64,000 nucleotides of DNA from CAYPPK01 sp964412615 (GCA_964412615.1 CAYPPK010000001.1:1-64000); one strand, 5' to 3'; counted from the stretch's first letter, positions 47,305 through 56,418 are shown. The notes: a model not told the origin generated them from the sequence alone. Translations and numbers: made by a program.

Positions 47305-48434
47305 TTAAGGTTCCTTTTGTAGATTTAAAATGGCAGCATAACAAAATAAAAAATCCCCTTAAAAAGAGATTTGAAGAAATTTTTGCCAAGACCGCTTTTA
47401 TCGGCGGCGAAGATTGCGAAATTTTTGAAAAAAAATTTGCCAAATATCTTGGAGTCAAAAATGCCATTGGGGTGGCCAGCGGCACCGATGCGCTTACTTT
47501 GGCGCTTAAAGTATTCGGCATCAGCAAGGGAGATGAGGTATTAACCATACCGACAACCTTTTTTGCCACGGCCGGCGCTATTGCCTACACCGGAGCAAAA
47601 CCGGTATTTGTTGATATAAATCCCCAAACCCGAGATTTTGATTTTGATTCTCTGGCGCGGAGCATCACCCGCCGCACCAAAGCGATAATCCCGGTCCATC
47701 TTTATGGCCAGTCCTCCAATCTTAATCAGGTTCTAAAATTGGCAAAGACCAATAATTTAAAAGTTATTGAGGATGCCTGCCAAAGTCACGGCGCGGAATA
47801 CCAAGGGAAAAAGCTCGGAACTTTTGGCGATCTGGGCTGTTTTAGTTTTTATCCCGGCAAAAATTTGGGTGCGTATGGGGATGGCGGAATAATCGTAACC
47901 CGGGACGACAGCCTCGCCGAACGCTTAAGACAGCTTAGAAATTATGGCGGTATTGCCAAGTATGAACATAACCACTTGGGCTACAACAGCCGATTGGATA
48001 CTTTGCAGGCGGCGGTATTGGATGAGAAGCTAAAACATTTGGACGACTGGAATAAAAAAAGAGGGCTGATTGCTAAGATATATGACCGGGGTTTGAGCGG
48101 TATTAAAGAAATACAAACTTTTACTCCGCTTCCGAAAAGCAAAGCAGTGTATCATTTGTATGTTATAAAGTTGCTTTCGGGGAATAGAGCTGACTTAATG
48201 GCTTACTTGAAAGAAAAGGGAATTGCTTCCGGTATTCACTACCCGGAACCGCTGCATCTTCTTGCCGCTTTTCGCGGTCTTGGCTATAAAAAAGGCGACT
48301 TTCCGGCAGCCGAGGAATACTGCCAAAATATCGTGAGTTTGCCCATTTTCCCGGGGATGACCAAAGGACAGGCAAGTTATGTTATAAAGATGATCAGAAG
48401 TTATTTTACGGCAGGTAATAAAAGAGGCAGCTAG
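47301..48434 (+). CDS. DegT/DnrJ/EryC1/StrS sugar aminotransferase
   Basis: 377-residue PLP enzyme. VPFVDLKWQHNKIKNPL and ASGTDALTLALKVFGISKGD are N-terminal family signatures; VIEDACQSHGAEYQGKKLGT precedes the Schiff-base lysine region CFSFYPGKNLGAYGDGG. It makes an amino sugar on a nucleotide carrier from a keto-sugar, as in the WbpE/FdtB group. The Gfo/Idh oxidoreductase and the broken hexapeptide acyltransferase downstream would together build an N-acylated amino sugar (compare WbpB/WbpD/WbpE). Confidence 0.93.
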   Translation: MIKVPFVDLKWQHNKIKNPLKKRFEEIFAKTAFIGGEDCEIFEKKFAKYLGVKNAIGVASGTDALTLALKVFGISKGDEVLTIPTTFFATAGAIAYTGAKPVFVDINPQTRDFDFDSLARSITRRTKAIIPVHLYGQSSNLNQVLKLAKTNNLKVIEDACQSHGAEYQGKKLGTFGDLGCFSFYPGKNLGAYGDGGIIVTRDDSLAERLRQLRNYGGIAKYEHNHLGYNSRLDTLQAAVLDEKLKHLDDWNKKRGLIAKIYDRGLSGIKEIQTFTPLPKSKAVYHLYVIKLLSGNRADLMAYLKEKGIASGIHYPEPLHLLAAFRGLGYKKGDFPAAEEYCQNIVSLPIFPGMTKGQASYVIKMIRSYFTAGNKRGS

Positions 48435-49345
48435 CTTGCTGCCCACTGATTGTCTCCGGTATGTGTTCCTGATACTTCGGCCGCAATATGGCCATAAGTA
48501 ACAATTTCTATATGGAGACGGGTTGCCTCCTCCACAATATGTTTGTGAATATCTAGTTCAGGATCGTATTCCATAGCCGCCCAGGGATGAAGGCATAAGC
48601 ATATGTACACTGGTCGTGGCTGGACACGACTCAGTTCCAGTCCTTTTCGCAATAAATCCGTAAAGTGATTCTTGATCTCGTCCGGTTCGGCCGGCTCGGA
48701 ACCCAGAAGTGCTTGCGCCTTTTCCTTAGTAAAAATTACATCCTGCCATCCGTGCGATGGGATTTCAACGATGTTGCGTGATCCTGGGATTTCATACAAA
48801 TGCGGTTGGCGCTCCAAAGTAAGCTCCGCCTGCAGTGATTCACCTGAACCCTTGAGCATGGATGAGACATATACGAATCCCAATTCTGATAGACGTTTTG
48901 CTACCTCCATAGCATCATGCAAGCCAGTTGTGTAGCCGTTGGGAATTCTAATCCCAATTGTTGTTCTTCCAAGAACTTCCTGTATGATTTTCTTTGCCCT
49001 TTGCACATCTTGAGCAAACTCTTCGGCTGAAAGGATTTGTTTACTATATCCCGGCAAAGGTTTAATAAGAGGGTGGGAATAACTATGCTGTTGGAGTTCG
49101 CACATATACCTACCGTAAACATAGATCTCGCGGAGCTGTTGTTTAGAAAACGTGTCCAGGCATCGGTCTAAGTATTGCCCTAAGATGAAAAAGGTTCGCG
49201 GCAGTTTTTTACTATCAAAGAACTCCATTAGCTTCCTTACGAAGAAAAGATTTCTCCTTCGCAGGTCAAGTCCGGCTTCAGTATCAGCCAACTGGCCGTA
49301 AGGCCTTTCATCATCGTAGCCGAAAGCTAATTTTACCTGTGCCAT
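48431..49345 (-). CDS. Polysaccharide deacetylase-like (NodB-type) protein
   Basis: 304 residues of probable NodB fold. FGYDDERPYGQ supplies the adjacent Asp pair, LQQHSYSHPLI gives the HxxxH metal motif, GIRIPNGYTTGLHDA fits the catalytic-arginine motif, and CLCLHPWAAM has the late histidine. Deacetylases of this type act on amino-sugar glycans. No signal peptide, so a cytoplasmic or intermediate substrate is likely. AGGAGGT precedes the ATG on the minus strand. It is the only minus-strand gene in the 35-64 kb glycan block and its 3' end overlaps the DegT gene by 4 bp, suggesting insertion. Confidence 0.75.
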   Translation of the reverse strand: MAQVKLAFGYDDERPYGQLADTEAGLDLRRRNLFFVRKLMEFFDSKKLPRTFFILGQYLDRCLDTFSKQQLREIYVYGRYMCELQQHSYSHPLIKPLPGYSKQILSAEEFAQDVQRAKKIIQEVLGRTTIGIRIPNGYTTGLHDAMEVAKRLSELGFVYVSSMLKGSGESLQAELTLERQPHLYEIPGSRNIVEIPSHGWQDVIFTKEKAQALLGSEPAEPDEIKNHFTDLLRKGLELSRVQPRPVYICLCLHPWAAMEYDPELDIHKHIVEEATRLHIEIVTYGHIAAEVSGTHTGDNQWAAS

Positions 49346-49416
49346 TGCTGACCTCCTAGATTAAACTTGCATTAATCTAGCACAGAAATTATCTTTAGTC
49401 AAATAATTATTATAGT

Positions 49417-50397
49417 ATGGGTAAAATAAAAGTAGGTCTAATCGGGTTTGGATATTGGGGGCCTAATTTGGCTCGGAATTTTGAGGCATCCGCACTTTAC
49501 GATCTATCCTGGATTGTAGATTTGTCACCCAAAGCACTGGAACTTGCCAAGAAAAATTATCCGAACGCAAAAACCTCTTCTGACTACCGCTATATTTTAA
49601 AAGACAATGAGGTGGAACTGATAGCGGTAGCTACTCCTCCAAGCACGCATTATCAAATATGTAAAGAAGGGCTCTATGCGGGCAAGCATGTTTTTGCGGA
49701 GAAACCGCTGACGGTGCGGGCCGGGCATACCCAAGAGCTTATCAACATTGCGAAAAAATCCGGCAAAGTTTTGGCGGTTGATTCCACTTTTCTTTATTCT
49801 GACCCTGTCCGAAAACTAAAAGGGGTCATTGACTCGGGTGAGATTGGCAAGGTTTATTTTATACACGCCGAGCGGCTTAATTGGGAGAAATTAAGACGAG
49901 AGGACGTTAACGCCTTCTGGGATTTGGCGATACACGATATTTCCATAATTGATTATATTTTCAATGGCGTATTGCCGACCAACGTAGCCGGAGACGGCCA
50001 AGGATACACGGACGGCTATCCGCGGGAATTCGGAAGCTTATTCCTTCGCTATCCTGGAAAAATTACCGCGCAAGTTACTGCTAGCTGGCTTCTGCCGCAG
50101 AAATCCCGGAAGATGACTATCGTGGGAAGCAAAAAAACTGTTTACTTTGACGACATGCACCCTACGGAAAAAATTAAAATTATCAGCAGAGATATTTCAG
50201 AAGCAGGAAGAAATGAGCGGGTAGTTTCTTCCCTGGAAAATAGGGAATCATTGGGCCTGGAAATAGAGGAATTGTATAAGGCGATTAGAGAGGGGTATAA
50301 AATTCCCTCTCTGGGCGAGGATGGCCTCCGCATAATAAAAATTCTGGAAGCTGCCGACCAAGCCGTTGCCAAAAGAAAAGATGTGCGGCTCTACTAA
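49417..50397 (+). CDS. Gfo/Idh/MocA-family oxidoreductase
   Basis: 326-residue NAD(P)-dependent sugar dehydrogenase. The Rossmann part has KVGLIGFGYWGPNLARNFEA, followed by LIAVATPPSTHYQIC and HVFAEKPLTVRAGHT with the catalytic lysine of the EKP motif. The C-terminal domain includes DLAIHDISIIDYIF with the conserved His. Together with the DegT aminotransferase it would oxidise C3 or C4 of a nucleotide sugar before amination, as WbpB/WlbA does. The ATG has no clear Shine-Dalgarno sequence. Confidence 0.9.
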   Translation: MGKIKVGLIGFGYWGPNLARNFEASALYDLSWIVDLSPKALELAKKNYPNAKTSSDYRYILKDNEVELIAVATPPSTHYQICKEGLYAGKHVFAEKPLTVRAGHTQELINIAKKSGKVLAVDSTFLYSDPVRKLKGVIDSGEIGKVYFIHAERLNWEKLRREDVNAFWDLAIHDISIIDYIFNGVLPTNVAGDGQGYTDGYPREFGSLFLRYPGKITAQVTASWLLPQKSRKMTIVGSKKTVYFDDMHPTEKIKIISRDISEAGRNERVVSSLENRESLGLEIEELYKAIREGYKIPSLGEDGLRIIKILEAADQAVAKRKDVRLY

Positions 50398-50411
50398 CGA
50401 TCTGCCAATAT

Positions 50412-50906
50412 ATGTTTAAAAAAATAAGCAACGATGTACAATTAGGCCAGGATGTGGTTATCCAGGATTTTGTGAACATTTACGGATGCAGTATTGGGGA
50501 CAACACCAGAATCGGTCCTTTTGTGGAAATTCAAAAAGGAGCCAAAATCGGAAAAAATTGTAAAATACAGAGCCACACCTTTATCTGCGAAGGGGTTATT
50601 ATTGAGGATGGGGTATTCGTCAGTCACAATGTTACCTTTATCAACGACAATTATCCACGGGCTACAACCGCGGAGGGCCACTAGTAAAATACTGAATAAT
50701 GGCTAGAATTGTTCAGGCTTACTATGGTTAAGAAAAATGCCACTATCGGCAGCTCGGCAACAATTCTCGGAGGCGTGGTCATCGGGGAGGGTGCGATCGT
50801 GGGTGCCGGGGCTGTGGTTACCAAAGATATCCCGCCCCGCGCGGTTGTGGCTGGCGTTCCGGCCAGGGTTTTGAGAAAAATTACTAATAAAGAGCCTGGT
50901 AAATAA
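50412..50906 (+). pseudogene. Hexapeptide-repeat acyltransferase (WbpD-like), broken by in-frame stops
   Basis: The first part (50412-50684) has VVIQDFVNIYGCSIGDNTRIG left-handed beta-helix text and ends HNVTFINDNYPRATTAEGH, then TAG and TAA, and a further TAA three codons on. The same frame resumes (NTE, WLELF) and continues as VVKK-like MVKKNATIGSSATILGGVVIG to ARVLRKITNKEP. Both halves align with one WbpD/WlbB-type N-acetyltransferase; only a nine-codon stretch is degenerate. The gene is either recently inactivated or read as two fragments, the second from the ATG at 50724. It would N-acylate the amino sugar made by the two preceding enzymes. Confidence 0.8.
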
Positions 50907-50907
50907 G

Positions 50908-52071
50908 ATGAACTTGAAAGAAGAGCTGAAATTTATCCTAAAAGGCCTGCCCTCGCGGGTAAAAATTGAAGGGCGCTACATCGGCCCCCAAGAGCCGGTA
51001 TTTGTAATTGCCGAGATCGGCATCAACCATAACGGCGATATAGATCTTGCCAAAAAACTGATTGACGCGGCCAAAGACGCCGGAGCGGACGCGGTGAAAT
51101 TCCAGAAAAGAACCATTGAGGAAATCCTGACCAAGGAGGGTCGGGACAAGCCATACACTTCTCCAAACGCTTTTGCCCCAACTTACGGCGAGCATAGAAA
51201 GAAGCTGGAATTTTCCGAGACGCAATACCGGGAGATTAAAAAATACGCGCAAGAGCGAGGCCTGCTTTTTTTCGCCAGCGTCTGGGATACCCATAGCGCC
51301 GATTTGATGGAGGACTTGAACGCCAATGCATTTAAAATCCCGTCGGCTGACCTTATCAACACTCCGCTGCTTGAACATGTGGCCAAGAAAAAGAACGCAG
51401 TCCTGCTTCTTTCCACCGGCATGTCAACGGAAGAGGAAATAGAAGGCGCGGTGCGGGCAATTTTGCGCCACAACCACCGCTTGATTATTTTTCACTGCCT
51501 TTCCCTTTACCCCTCGCCGGAAGAAAAAATAAATCTTGATTTTATGGATGTTTTGAGGCGAAAGTTCGCGCCCCTGCCGGTCGGATATTCCGGGCACGAA
51601 CTCGGGTCTTTGCCGACTATCGCGGCTGTGGCCAAAGGCGCCTGCATCGTGGAAAGGCATATTACTCTGGATCGCACCATGAAGGGTTCCGACCATAGCG
51701 GGTCTTTGGAGCCGGCGCAATTTAAGGAACTCGTCTCCGTCATTCGGCAGGTGGAGAAAATCAGGGGGGTTCCGGAAAAAATTATTTTTGAAGAATTAAA
51801 ACCTCTGCGGGAGAAGCTGGCCAAGAGCATTATTGCCCGCGAGCCGATACGAAAAGGAACCATCATCAGCTCCAAACTTCTAGGGGTTAAAGGGCCGGGT
51901 TCCGGCATTCCCCCGCGTATGATTCCGGAAATTTTAGGGCGCGTGGCGGCCATAGACATTGAACCGGACCATCTGCTTCCTCTGGAAGCGCTCCACTGGA
52001 AGCAGCCGTTTTTCTCTTCCCTAAAGGAGAGGTTTAGGTATTGGCGTGCCCGAAGAAGGAATGCTTTTTAA
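50908..52071 (+). CDS. neuB: N-acetylneuraminate/nonulosonate synthase
   Basis: 387 residues. The TIM barrel (about 25-285) has VIAEIGINHNGDIDLAKKLI, DAVKFQKRTIEE, LLLSTGMSTEEE, PVGYSGHELG and ERHITLDRTMKGSDHSGSLE, all diagnostic of sialic-acid synthases that condense PEP with a hexosamine. The C-terminal SAF (antifreeze-like) domain (about 310-375) includes RKGTIISSKLLGVKGPGSGI. NeuA lies at 59684. Whether the product is N-acetylneuraminic, legionaminic or another nonulosonic acid cannot be read. It overlaps the MBOAT start by 11 nt. Confidence 0.95.
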   Translation: MNLKEELKFILKGLPSRVKIEGRYIGPQEPVFVIAEIGINHNGDIDLAKKLIDAAKDAGADAVKFQKRTIEEILTKEGRDKPYTSPNAFAPTYGEHRKKLEFSETQYREIKKYAQERGLLFFASVWDTHSADLMEDLNANAFKIPSADLINTPLLEHVAKKKNAVLLLSTGMSTEEEIEGAVRAILRHNHRLIIFHCLSLYPSPEEKINLDFMDVLRRKFAPLPVGYSGHELGSLPTIAAVAKGACIVERHITLDRTMKGSDHSGSLEPAQFKELVSVIRQVEKIRGVPEKIIFEELKPLREKLAKSIIAREPIRKGTIISSKLLGVKGPGSGIPPRMIPEILGRVAAIDIEPDHLLPLEALHWKQPFFSSLKERFRYWRARRRNAF

Positions 52072-53459
52072 TTCGCTGGAATTTTTAATCTTCTTCGCGG
52101 TCTTCTTTGCCTGGTGGCCGCTTTTTAAAAAAGAGGTGGGCATATATTGTCGCCGCCTCCTTCTTTTTTTACGGATGGTGGGACTGGCGATTTTTATTAC
52201 TGCTTATTTTCAGCGGCTTGATTGATTATGCCGCGGCCTTGGGAATGCGCTGGCGGCCGGATTGGAAAAAGCAGCTTCTTATATTTTCGCTCGCGGGCAA
52301 TATTGGTTCCTTGGCCGTATTCAAATACAGCGGTTTTGTCGCTTCCAACCTTGACGCGCTTTTGGGCTGGCTTGGCTTCTCTGTCGGCCTTTACGCAAGA
52401 GTGCCCGAATTTACGCTGATTCTGCCGGTGGGAATTTCCTTCTATACTTTCCAGTCCATGAGCTACACCATTGACGTCTGGCGGGGAAAATTGGAGCCGA
52501 CCAAAAATATTTTGCACTTTTTCTCGTATCTCGCCTTTTTCCCGCAGCTGGTGGCCGGCCCTATCATCAGAGCGACAGACCTGCTTCCCCAACTGAAAGA
52601 AGTACCCCGCACGTCCGAAGAAGACCGGTGGGAAGGGGTTAAATTCATGATTCTGGGGTTTTTTAAAAAAATGGTCCTCGCGGATAACTTAGCTCCTTTC
52701 GTAACCCAGGCCTTTGCCGTCGGGAATTCACTGCCCTCCGCTCCTTACTGGTGGCTGGCGGCATCAGCTTTCGGACTGCAAATTTATTTTGATTTTTCCG
52801 GATACAGCGATATTGCCATCGGCCTCGGACGGCTCCTGGGGTATCGCTTCAAGACGAACTTCAACCACCCCTATGTTTCCACCTCCCTGCAGGAGTTCTG
52901 GTCCCGCTGGCATATTTCGCTTTCCACCTGGTTCAGGGATTATGTGTACATACCCTTGGGGGGCAATCGCCAGGGAGCTTTGGCTTCTTACGCGTTTCTT
53001 TCCGTAACCTTTATCTCTTCGGGATTATGGCATGGCGCGGCTTGGACTTTTGTGATTTGGAGCGCCCTTCACGCCTTATTTATCTCTCTGGAAAAGCTGA
53101 CGGGCTGGCCCGCACGTCTACGGCGGCTTTACGGGGGACGGCAAATTGTCTGGTTCCTGATTATGGCGCAGGTGACCTTGGCCTGGGTATTTTTCCGGGC
53201 CGAATCATTCAGTCAGGCCCTGGCCATTGTCAAGCGGATGTTTTGGTCAAGCTTGAATTTTTCCGTTCTTGATTCTGTTTTTATATCAATTTTCACAATT
53301 GGCATTTTATTTGAGGCGGGGGTTTTGCTTCTGCCGCGCCTAAAAATACCCATACCGGCTCTGAAACTCGCCGCTGAAATAAGTATCCTTGCTCTGCTTA
53401 TTACGGCCACGATTTTCTTCCGGGGTCTGCCGCAAGAGTTTATTTATTTCCAGTTTTAA
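52061..53459 (+). CDS. MBOAT O-acyltransferase (AlgI/PatA-like), frameshifted near the start
   Basis: A polytopic membrane protein of about 465 residues. The natural start is ATG 52061 (MLFNSLEFLIFFAVFFAWW), as in AlgI. The frame must shift by one base in the A6 run at 52127-52132 to continue as KKRWAYIVAASFFFYGWWDW; five As would give one open frame. The remainder has QLVAGPIIRATDLLPQL, YFDFSGYSDIAIGLGRLLGY, PYVSTSLQEFWSRWHISLS and SGLWHGAAWTFVIW with the catalytic His. It moves acyl groups across the membrane for O-acylation of surface glycan, paired with the SGNH-like protein at 53606. The shift may be a sequencing error or slippage-based switching. Confidence 0.88.
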
Positions 53460-53464
53460 ATGAA

Positions 53465-53606
53465 TCCCACACATAACCTGCACCGGCGCAAAGCGCCTGT
53501 GGTATGTGGGGTCCACAAATTTAACAATAGATAATAATAATTGACAGATTGCACTGCGATATTTCGTTAAAAGAGGCAAGTATCAGAGTGCAAGTTAGGT
53601 GTGGGA
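53465..53606 (+). repeat. Intercistronic inverted-repeat element, copy 5
   Basis: Arms TCCCACACATAACCTGCAC (53465-53483) and 53588-53606 with two differences; interior 104 bp with a GGCGC/GCGCC hairpin and a TTGACA. TGAA flanks both sides: left behind the TAA stop, right completing the ATG of the next gene. Confidence 0.85.
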
Positions 53607-54595
53607 TGAATTCCTTAAAGACAAGCATTTGGCAAGAAAGAATTTTTTGGCTTATACTCGCCGCTTTGTTTTCAGTGTCGGCAGCTGGTTTTTATTTGCC
53701 CGGTCCGAAAAACAGTACCCTGGAGGAAAAGGCCTTTTGGATTGAAAAAACTCACGGCTCCAGCCGCTACGATATCGTCTTTGCCGGCGATTCCCGGGTG
53801 GGCCGGGGAATATCTCCCGCTCATATGGAAGAAATTCTGCCAGGAACGAGAATCGTAAATCTCGGGTATCTGGCCAACGGTTTTGATGAGCCATATTTTG
53901 AATTAATTGAAAACCGGCTTGCTTCCGAATCTAAAATAAAAATGATTGTTTTGGGCATAACTCCCCGCATGTTATTGGAGGAGAGCGCTAGAAACGAACA
54001 GATAAGACAGGAGCTTTCCCGAAGCGCTTTGGAGGTTTTTGAATTCTTATACTTTAAAAACTTGGCTTACGCGTTTTCTTCGCGCGTGCCCGGACGCGGA
54101 ATTACGGTCGCGGTGGGGGAAAAAGCCGATCCGGGTTTTCATCAGGAATTCTACCCAAACGGCTGGATAGCCACCTGGAGGGATAATTTAGGCCAAAACC
54201 AACTCGGCCAGTATAAGGATATTTTTTCCAAAGAAAAAGTTTCTTTGCGCCTTGAAAAAAAATTATTGCAAGAAGTGAATGACTGGGCCTTGAAAGGTTA
54301 TATAGTGGTAGGGCTGCGGTTTCCGTCCTCAATTCAGATGAGAGGACTGGAGGATAAATTATCCGGATTTGACGAATATGGTTTCGCGCAAAAATTCCAA
54401 GGAGTGGGAGGAATATGGTTGGATATTCCCCGAGACCATCCTTATATGATTTACGACTTGACCTACGACGGCGAGCATATTAGAAAGGACGCAGCCATTG
54501 GGGTTTCCACGGACTTAGCTAACACTCTTAAAATAATAGTGCAAAGCCGGCTCCGGCCGGCCGCAAGCGATGGAAAAGATTTATTTTTACAATAA
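53606..54595 (+). CDS. SGNH/DltD-like membrane-anchored esterase partner of MBOAT
   Basis: 329 residues from MNSLKTSIWQERIFW. One membrane anchor (about 13-31) is followed by an extracytoplasmic domain with DIVFAGDSRVGRGISPA, the GDS block of SGNH hydrolases, and a late DLTYDGEHIRKDAA that may supply the Asp-His pair. Such proteins transfer the acyl group delivered by MBOAT enzymes to the glycan, as AlgX/AlgJ or DltD do. The ATG at 53606 sits at the end of inverted-repeat copy 5. The 3' end overlaps the following hydrolase by 26 nt. Confidence 0.72.
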   Translation: MNSLKTSIWQERIFWLILAALFSVSAAGFYLPGPKNSTLEEKAFWIEKTHGSSRYDIVFAGDSRVGRGISPAHMEEILPGTRIVNLGYLANGFDEPYFELIENRLASESKIKMIVLGITPRMLLEESARNEQIRQELSRSALEVFEFLYFKNLAYAFSSRVPGRGITVAVGEKADPGFHQEFYPNGWIATWRDNLGQNQLGQYKDIFSKEKVSLRLEKKLLQEVNDWALKGYIVVGLRFPSSIQMRGLEDKLSGFDEYGFAQKFQGVGGIWLDIPRDHPYMIYDLTYDGEHIRKDAAIGVSTDLANTLKIIVQSRLRPAASDGKDLFLQ

Positions 54596-55325
54596 ACAGG
54601 GATTGAAACTGGTCGGTGATCTTTATGCCGCTTCTGCGGAAGCTATAATTGTCCTCTGCCATGCTTTTACCTGGGACCGGCATGATGGAGGAAGATTTGA
54701 CCAGCTGGCCCAATCCTTGCGGGAAGCCGGTTATTCGGTTCTTACTTTTGATTTTGGCGGCAACGGCGAGAGTGACGACGATACGGTTACGGTGAAAAAG
54801 TACGCGGATGATTTTATTTCCGCTCTTGATTTTGCCCAAAAGAGGGGGTTTGCGAAAATCGGAGCGGCGGGGCGAAGTTTAGGATGTCTGGCGGAGGCCG
54901 TGGCAGCAGACCCTAGAATACAAACCTTTGTCTGGTGGGCTCCGGATATTTATAAAAGAGAAAGTTTTCTTGACCGATTTTCTCCCGAACAAAAAGCCGA
55001 ACTTAAAGAAAAAGGATTTTTCACTCATCCTACTCCCCAGCCCAATTCACGCCCATACATTCGTATTGCCCGTGAATTTATAGCCGAGCGTGAATCGGTT
55101 GACCAAAAATCAATTCTGCAAAAAATTAAGGTTCCAGTGCTCATTATTCAGGGGGATAGGGATTCAGTAGTTCCATTGAAAGAATCGCGGGAGGCCATGC
55201 AATATTTACCCGCGGGTTCACGCCTGGAAATAATTCCGGGCGCGGAGCATCGTTTTGGTGAATCTTTAGCGGCTGCAATCAAGCTTACTGCGGGTTGGTT
55301 TAATGACCACCTGCGGGCAAGTTAA
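54570..55325 (+). CDS. Alpha/beta hydrolase
   Basis: 251 residues. The nucleophile elbow is GAAGRSLGCLA (G-R-S-L-G), the acid is in IIQGDRDSVVPL, and the catalytic His is in IPGAEHRFGESLA, so the triad is complete. The oxyanion region is VLCHAFTWDRHDGG. No signal peptide. It resembles serine aminopeptidase S33-like or acyl esterases; substrate unknown, perhaps acylated sugar intermediates of this locus. Confidence 0.87.
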   Translation: MEKIYFYNKQGLKLVGDLYAASAEAIIVLCHAFTWDRHDGGRFDQLAQSLREAGYSVLTFDFGGNGESDDDTVTVKKYADDFISALDFAQKRGFAKIGAAGRSLGCLAEAVAADPRIQTFVWWAPDIYKRESFLDRFSPEQKAELKEKGFFTHPTPQPNSRPYIRIAREFIAERESVDQKSILQKIKVPVLIIQGDRDSVVPLKESREAMQYLPAGSRLEIIPGAEHRFGESLAAAIKLTAGWFNDHLRAS

Positions 55326-55338
55326 GTTATAGTGGGTG

Positions 55339-56418
55339 ATGAGAATTTCTTCCGTTGACACTTACACACTCGCAGTTCCCTTGCCGTACCCGATATCGCT
55401 TGAAGCCAAGGAGCATCGGCTAGTTGTTGCCGAAATAAAAACCGACGAAGGTGTCTCCGGACTTGGGTATACGCTTTGTTTCGGCGGGATGGCGGCCGAT
55501 GTCATCCGGCTGTATTTGGAAACGCGCCTTAAACCGCGGCTTTTAGGCGCGGACCCGGAGAATATCGGCGCGCTCTGGGAGAAAATGTTTAGAGCCGACC
55601 AGAATGTGCGCAAAGTCGGCATTGGCGGATATGCTTTGAGCGTTCTGGATATTGCTCTTTGGGACTTGAACGGAAAAATTAAAGGTCTTTCTCTCTACAA
55701 ACTCTGGGGAGGAAAAAACAACAAGGTTCCGGCCTACGGCAGTGGCGGCTGGCCCAAGTATTCGGTAAAGGAAATTATTGAGGAAGCGGAGCGTTACGGG
55801 GAAAAAGGATGCGAATTTTATAAATTTAAGCTCGGCAGCAAGGATTTTTCCGAGAACCGCCAGCGGCTTGAAGAAGTGGCAAAAATTCTGGGAGGCAGGT
55901 TCAAGTTGATGGCAGATGTAAATCAGCGGTTTAGCGTTGAGGAAAATATTGAACAAGCGCGCCTGCTTGATGATTTCAATCTTTTTTGGTATGAGGAGCC
56001 GGTGTTGGCCGATGATTTCCCGGCCTGTGAGAAGGTTGCCAAAAACATTAAAATCCCGGTGGCTACCGGCGAAAATAATTACACCAGATACGAATTTAAG
56101 GAACTTATTGACAGAGAAGCTGCCAAATTCTTGATGCCCAATGTTACCCGAGCCAATGGTTTTAGCGAGGTTGCGAGAATAGCCCAAATGGCTGCCACCG
56201 CGGGCATTCAGATAACTCCTCATCTGGTGCATGAACTTTCCATACAACTTATGGGAGCGATACCCAACGGTTTTGCGGTGGAATTTGTGGATTGGATTCC
56301 TGACGACCTTTTTGAAAATCAGCCAAGATGCGCGGACGGTCGCTTCACTATTCCGGAAACTCCCGGCCACGGATTGAAATTTACCCCTACTGCCTTAGAA
56401 AAATATTCAGTAAGCTGA
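55339..56418 (+). CDS. Enolase-superfamily enzyme (mandelate racemase/muconate lactonizing subgroup)
   Basis: 359 residues with the N-terminal capping domain (1-115) and a TIM barrel. Catalytic and metal ligands are visible: FYKFKLGS (KxK), LMADVNQRF (Asp), WYEEPVLADDF (Glu), VATGENNYTRYE (Glu) and TPHLVHELS (His on strand seven). This is the mandelate-racemase arrangement, acting by proton abstraction next to a carboxylate, usually on acid sugars. It is followed by a short epimerase/dehydratase gene, so both may handle an acidic sugar. The ATG at 55339 is preferred to the adjacent GTG. Confidence 0.9.
   Translation: MRISSVDTYTLAVPLPYPISLEAKEHRLVVAEIKTDEGVSGLGYTLCFGGMAADVIRLYLETRLKPRLLGADPENIGALWEKMFRADQNVRKVGIGGYALSVLDIALWDLNGKIKGLSLYKLWGGKNNKVPAYGSGGWPKYSVKEIIEEAERYGEKGCEFYKFKLGSKDFSENRQRLEEVAKILGGRFKLMADVNQRFSVEENIEQARLLDDFNLFWYEEPVLADDFPACEKVAKNIKIPVATGENNYTRYEFKELIDREAAKFLMPNVTRANGFSEVARIAQMAATAGIQITPHLVHELSIQLMGAIPNGFAVEFVDWIPDDLFENQPRCADGRFTIPETPGHGLKFTPTALEKYSVS

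Noticed and set aside
22836..50700. An alternative genetic code (recoded TAG, TAA or TGA) to explain in-frame stops
   Set aside because: The stops involve repeat insertions or one degenerate patch; TGA, TAA and TAG all end other intact genes here.
3092..53606. The TCCCACAC inverted-repeat elements as riboswitches or plain terminators
   Set aside because: Interiors are not conserved, T-runs are absent and the ends coincide with gene borders with a short duplication, which fits insertion better than a ligand-binding RNA.
55543..56370. A 275-residue minus-strand open frame opposite the enolase-superfamily gene
   Set aside because: The plus-strand frame has all catalytic motifs; the opposite frame shows none.
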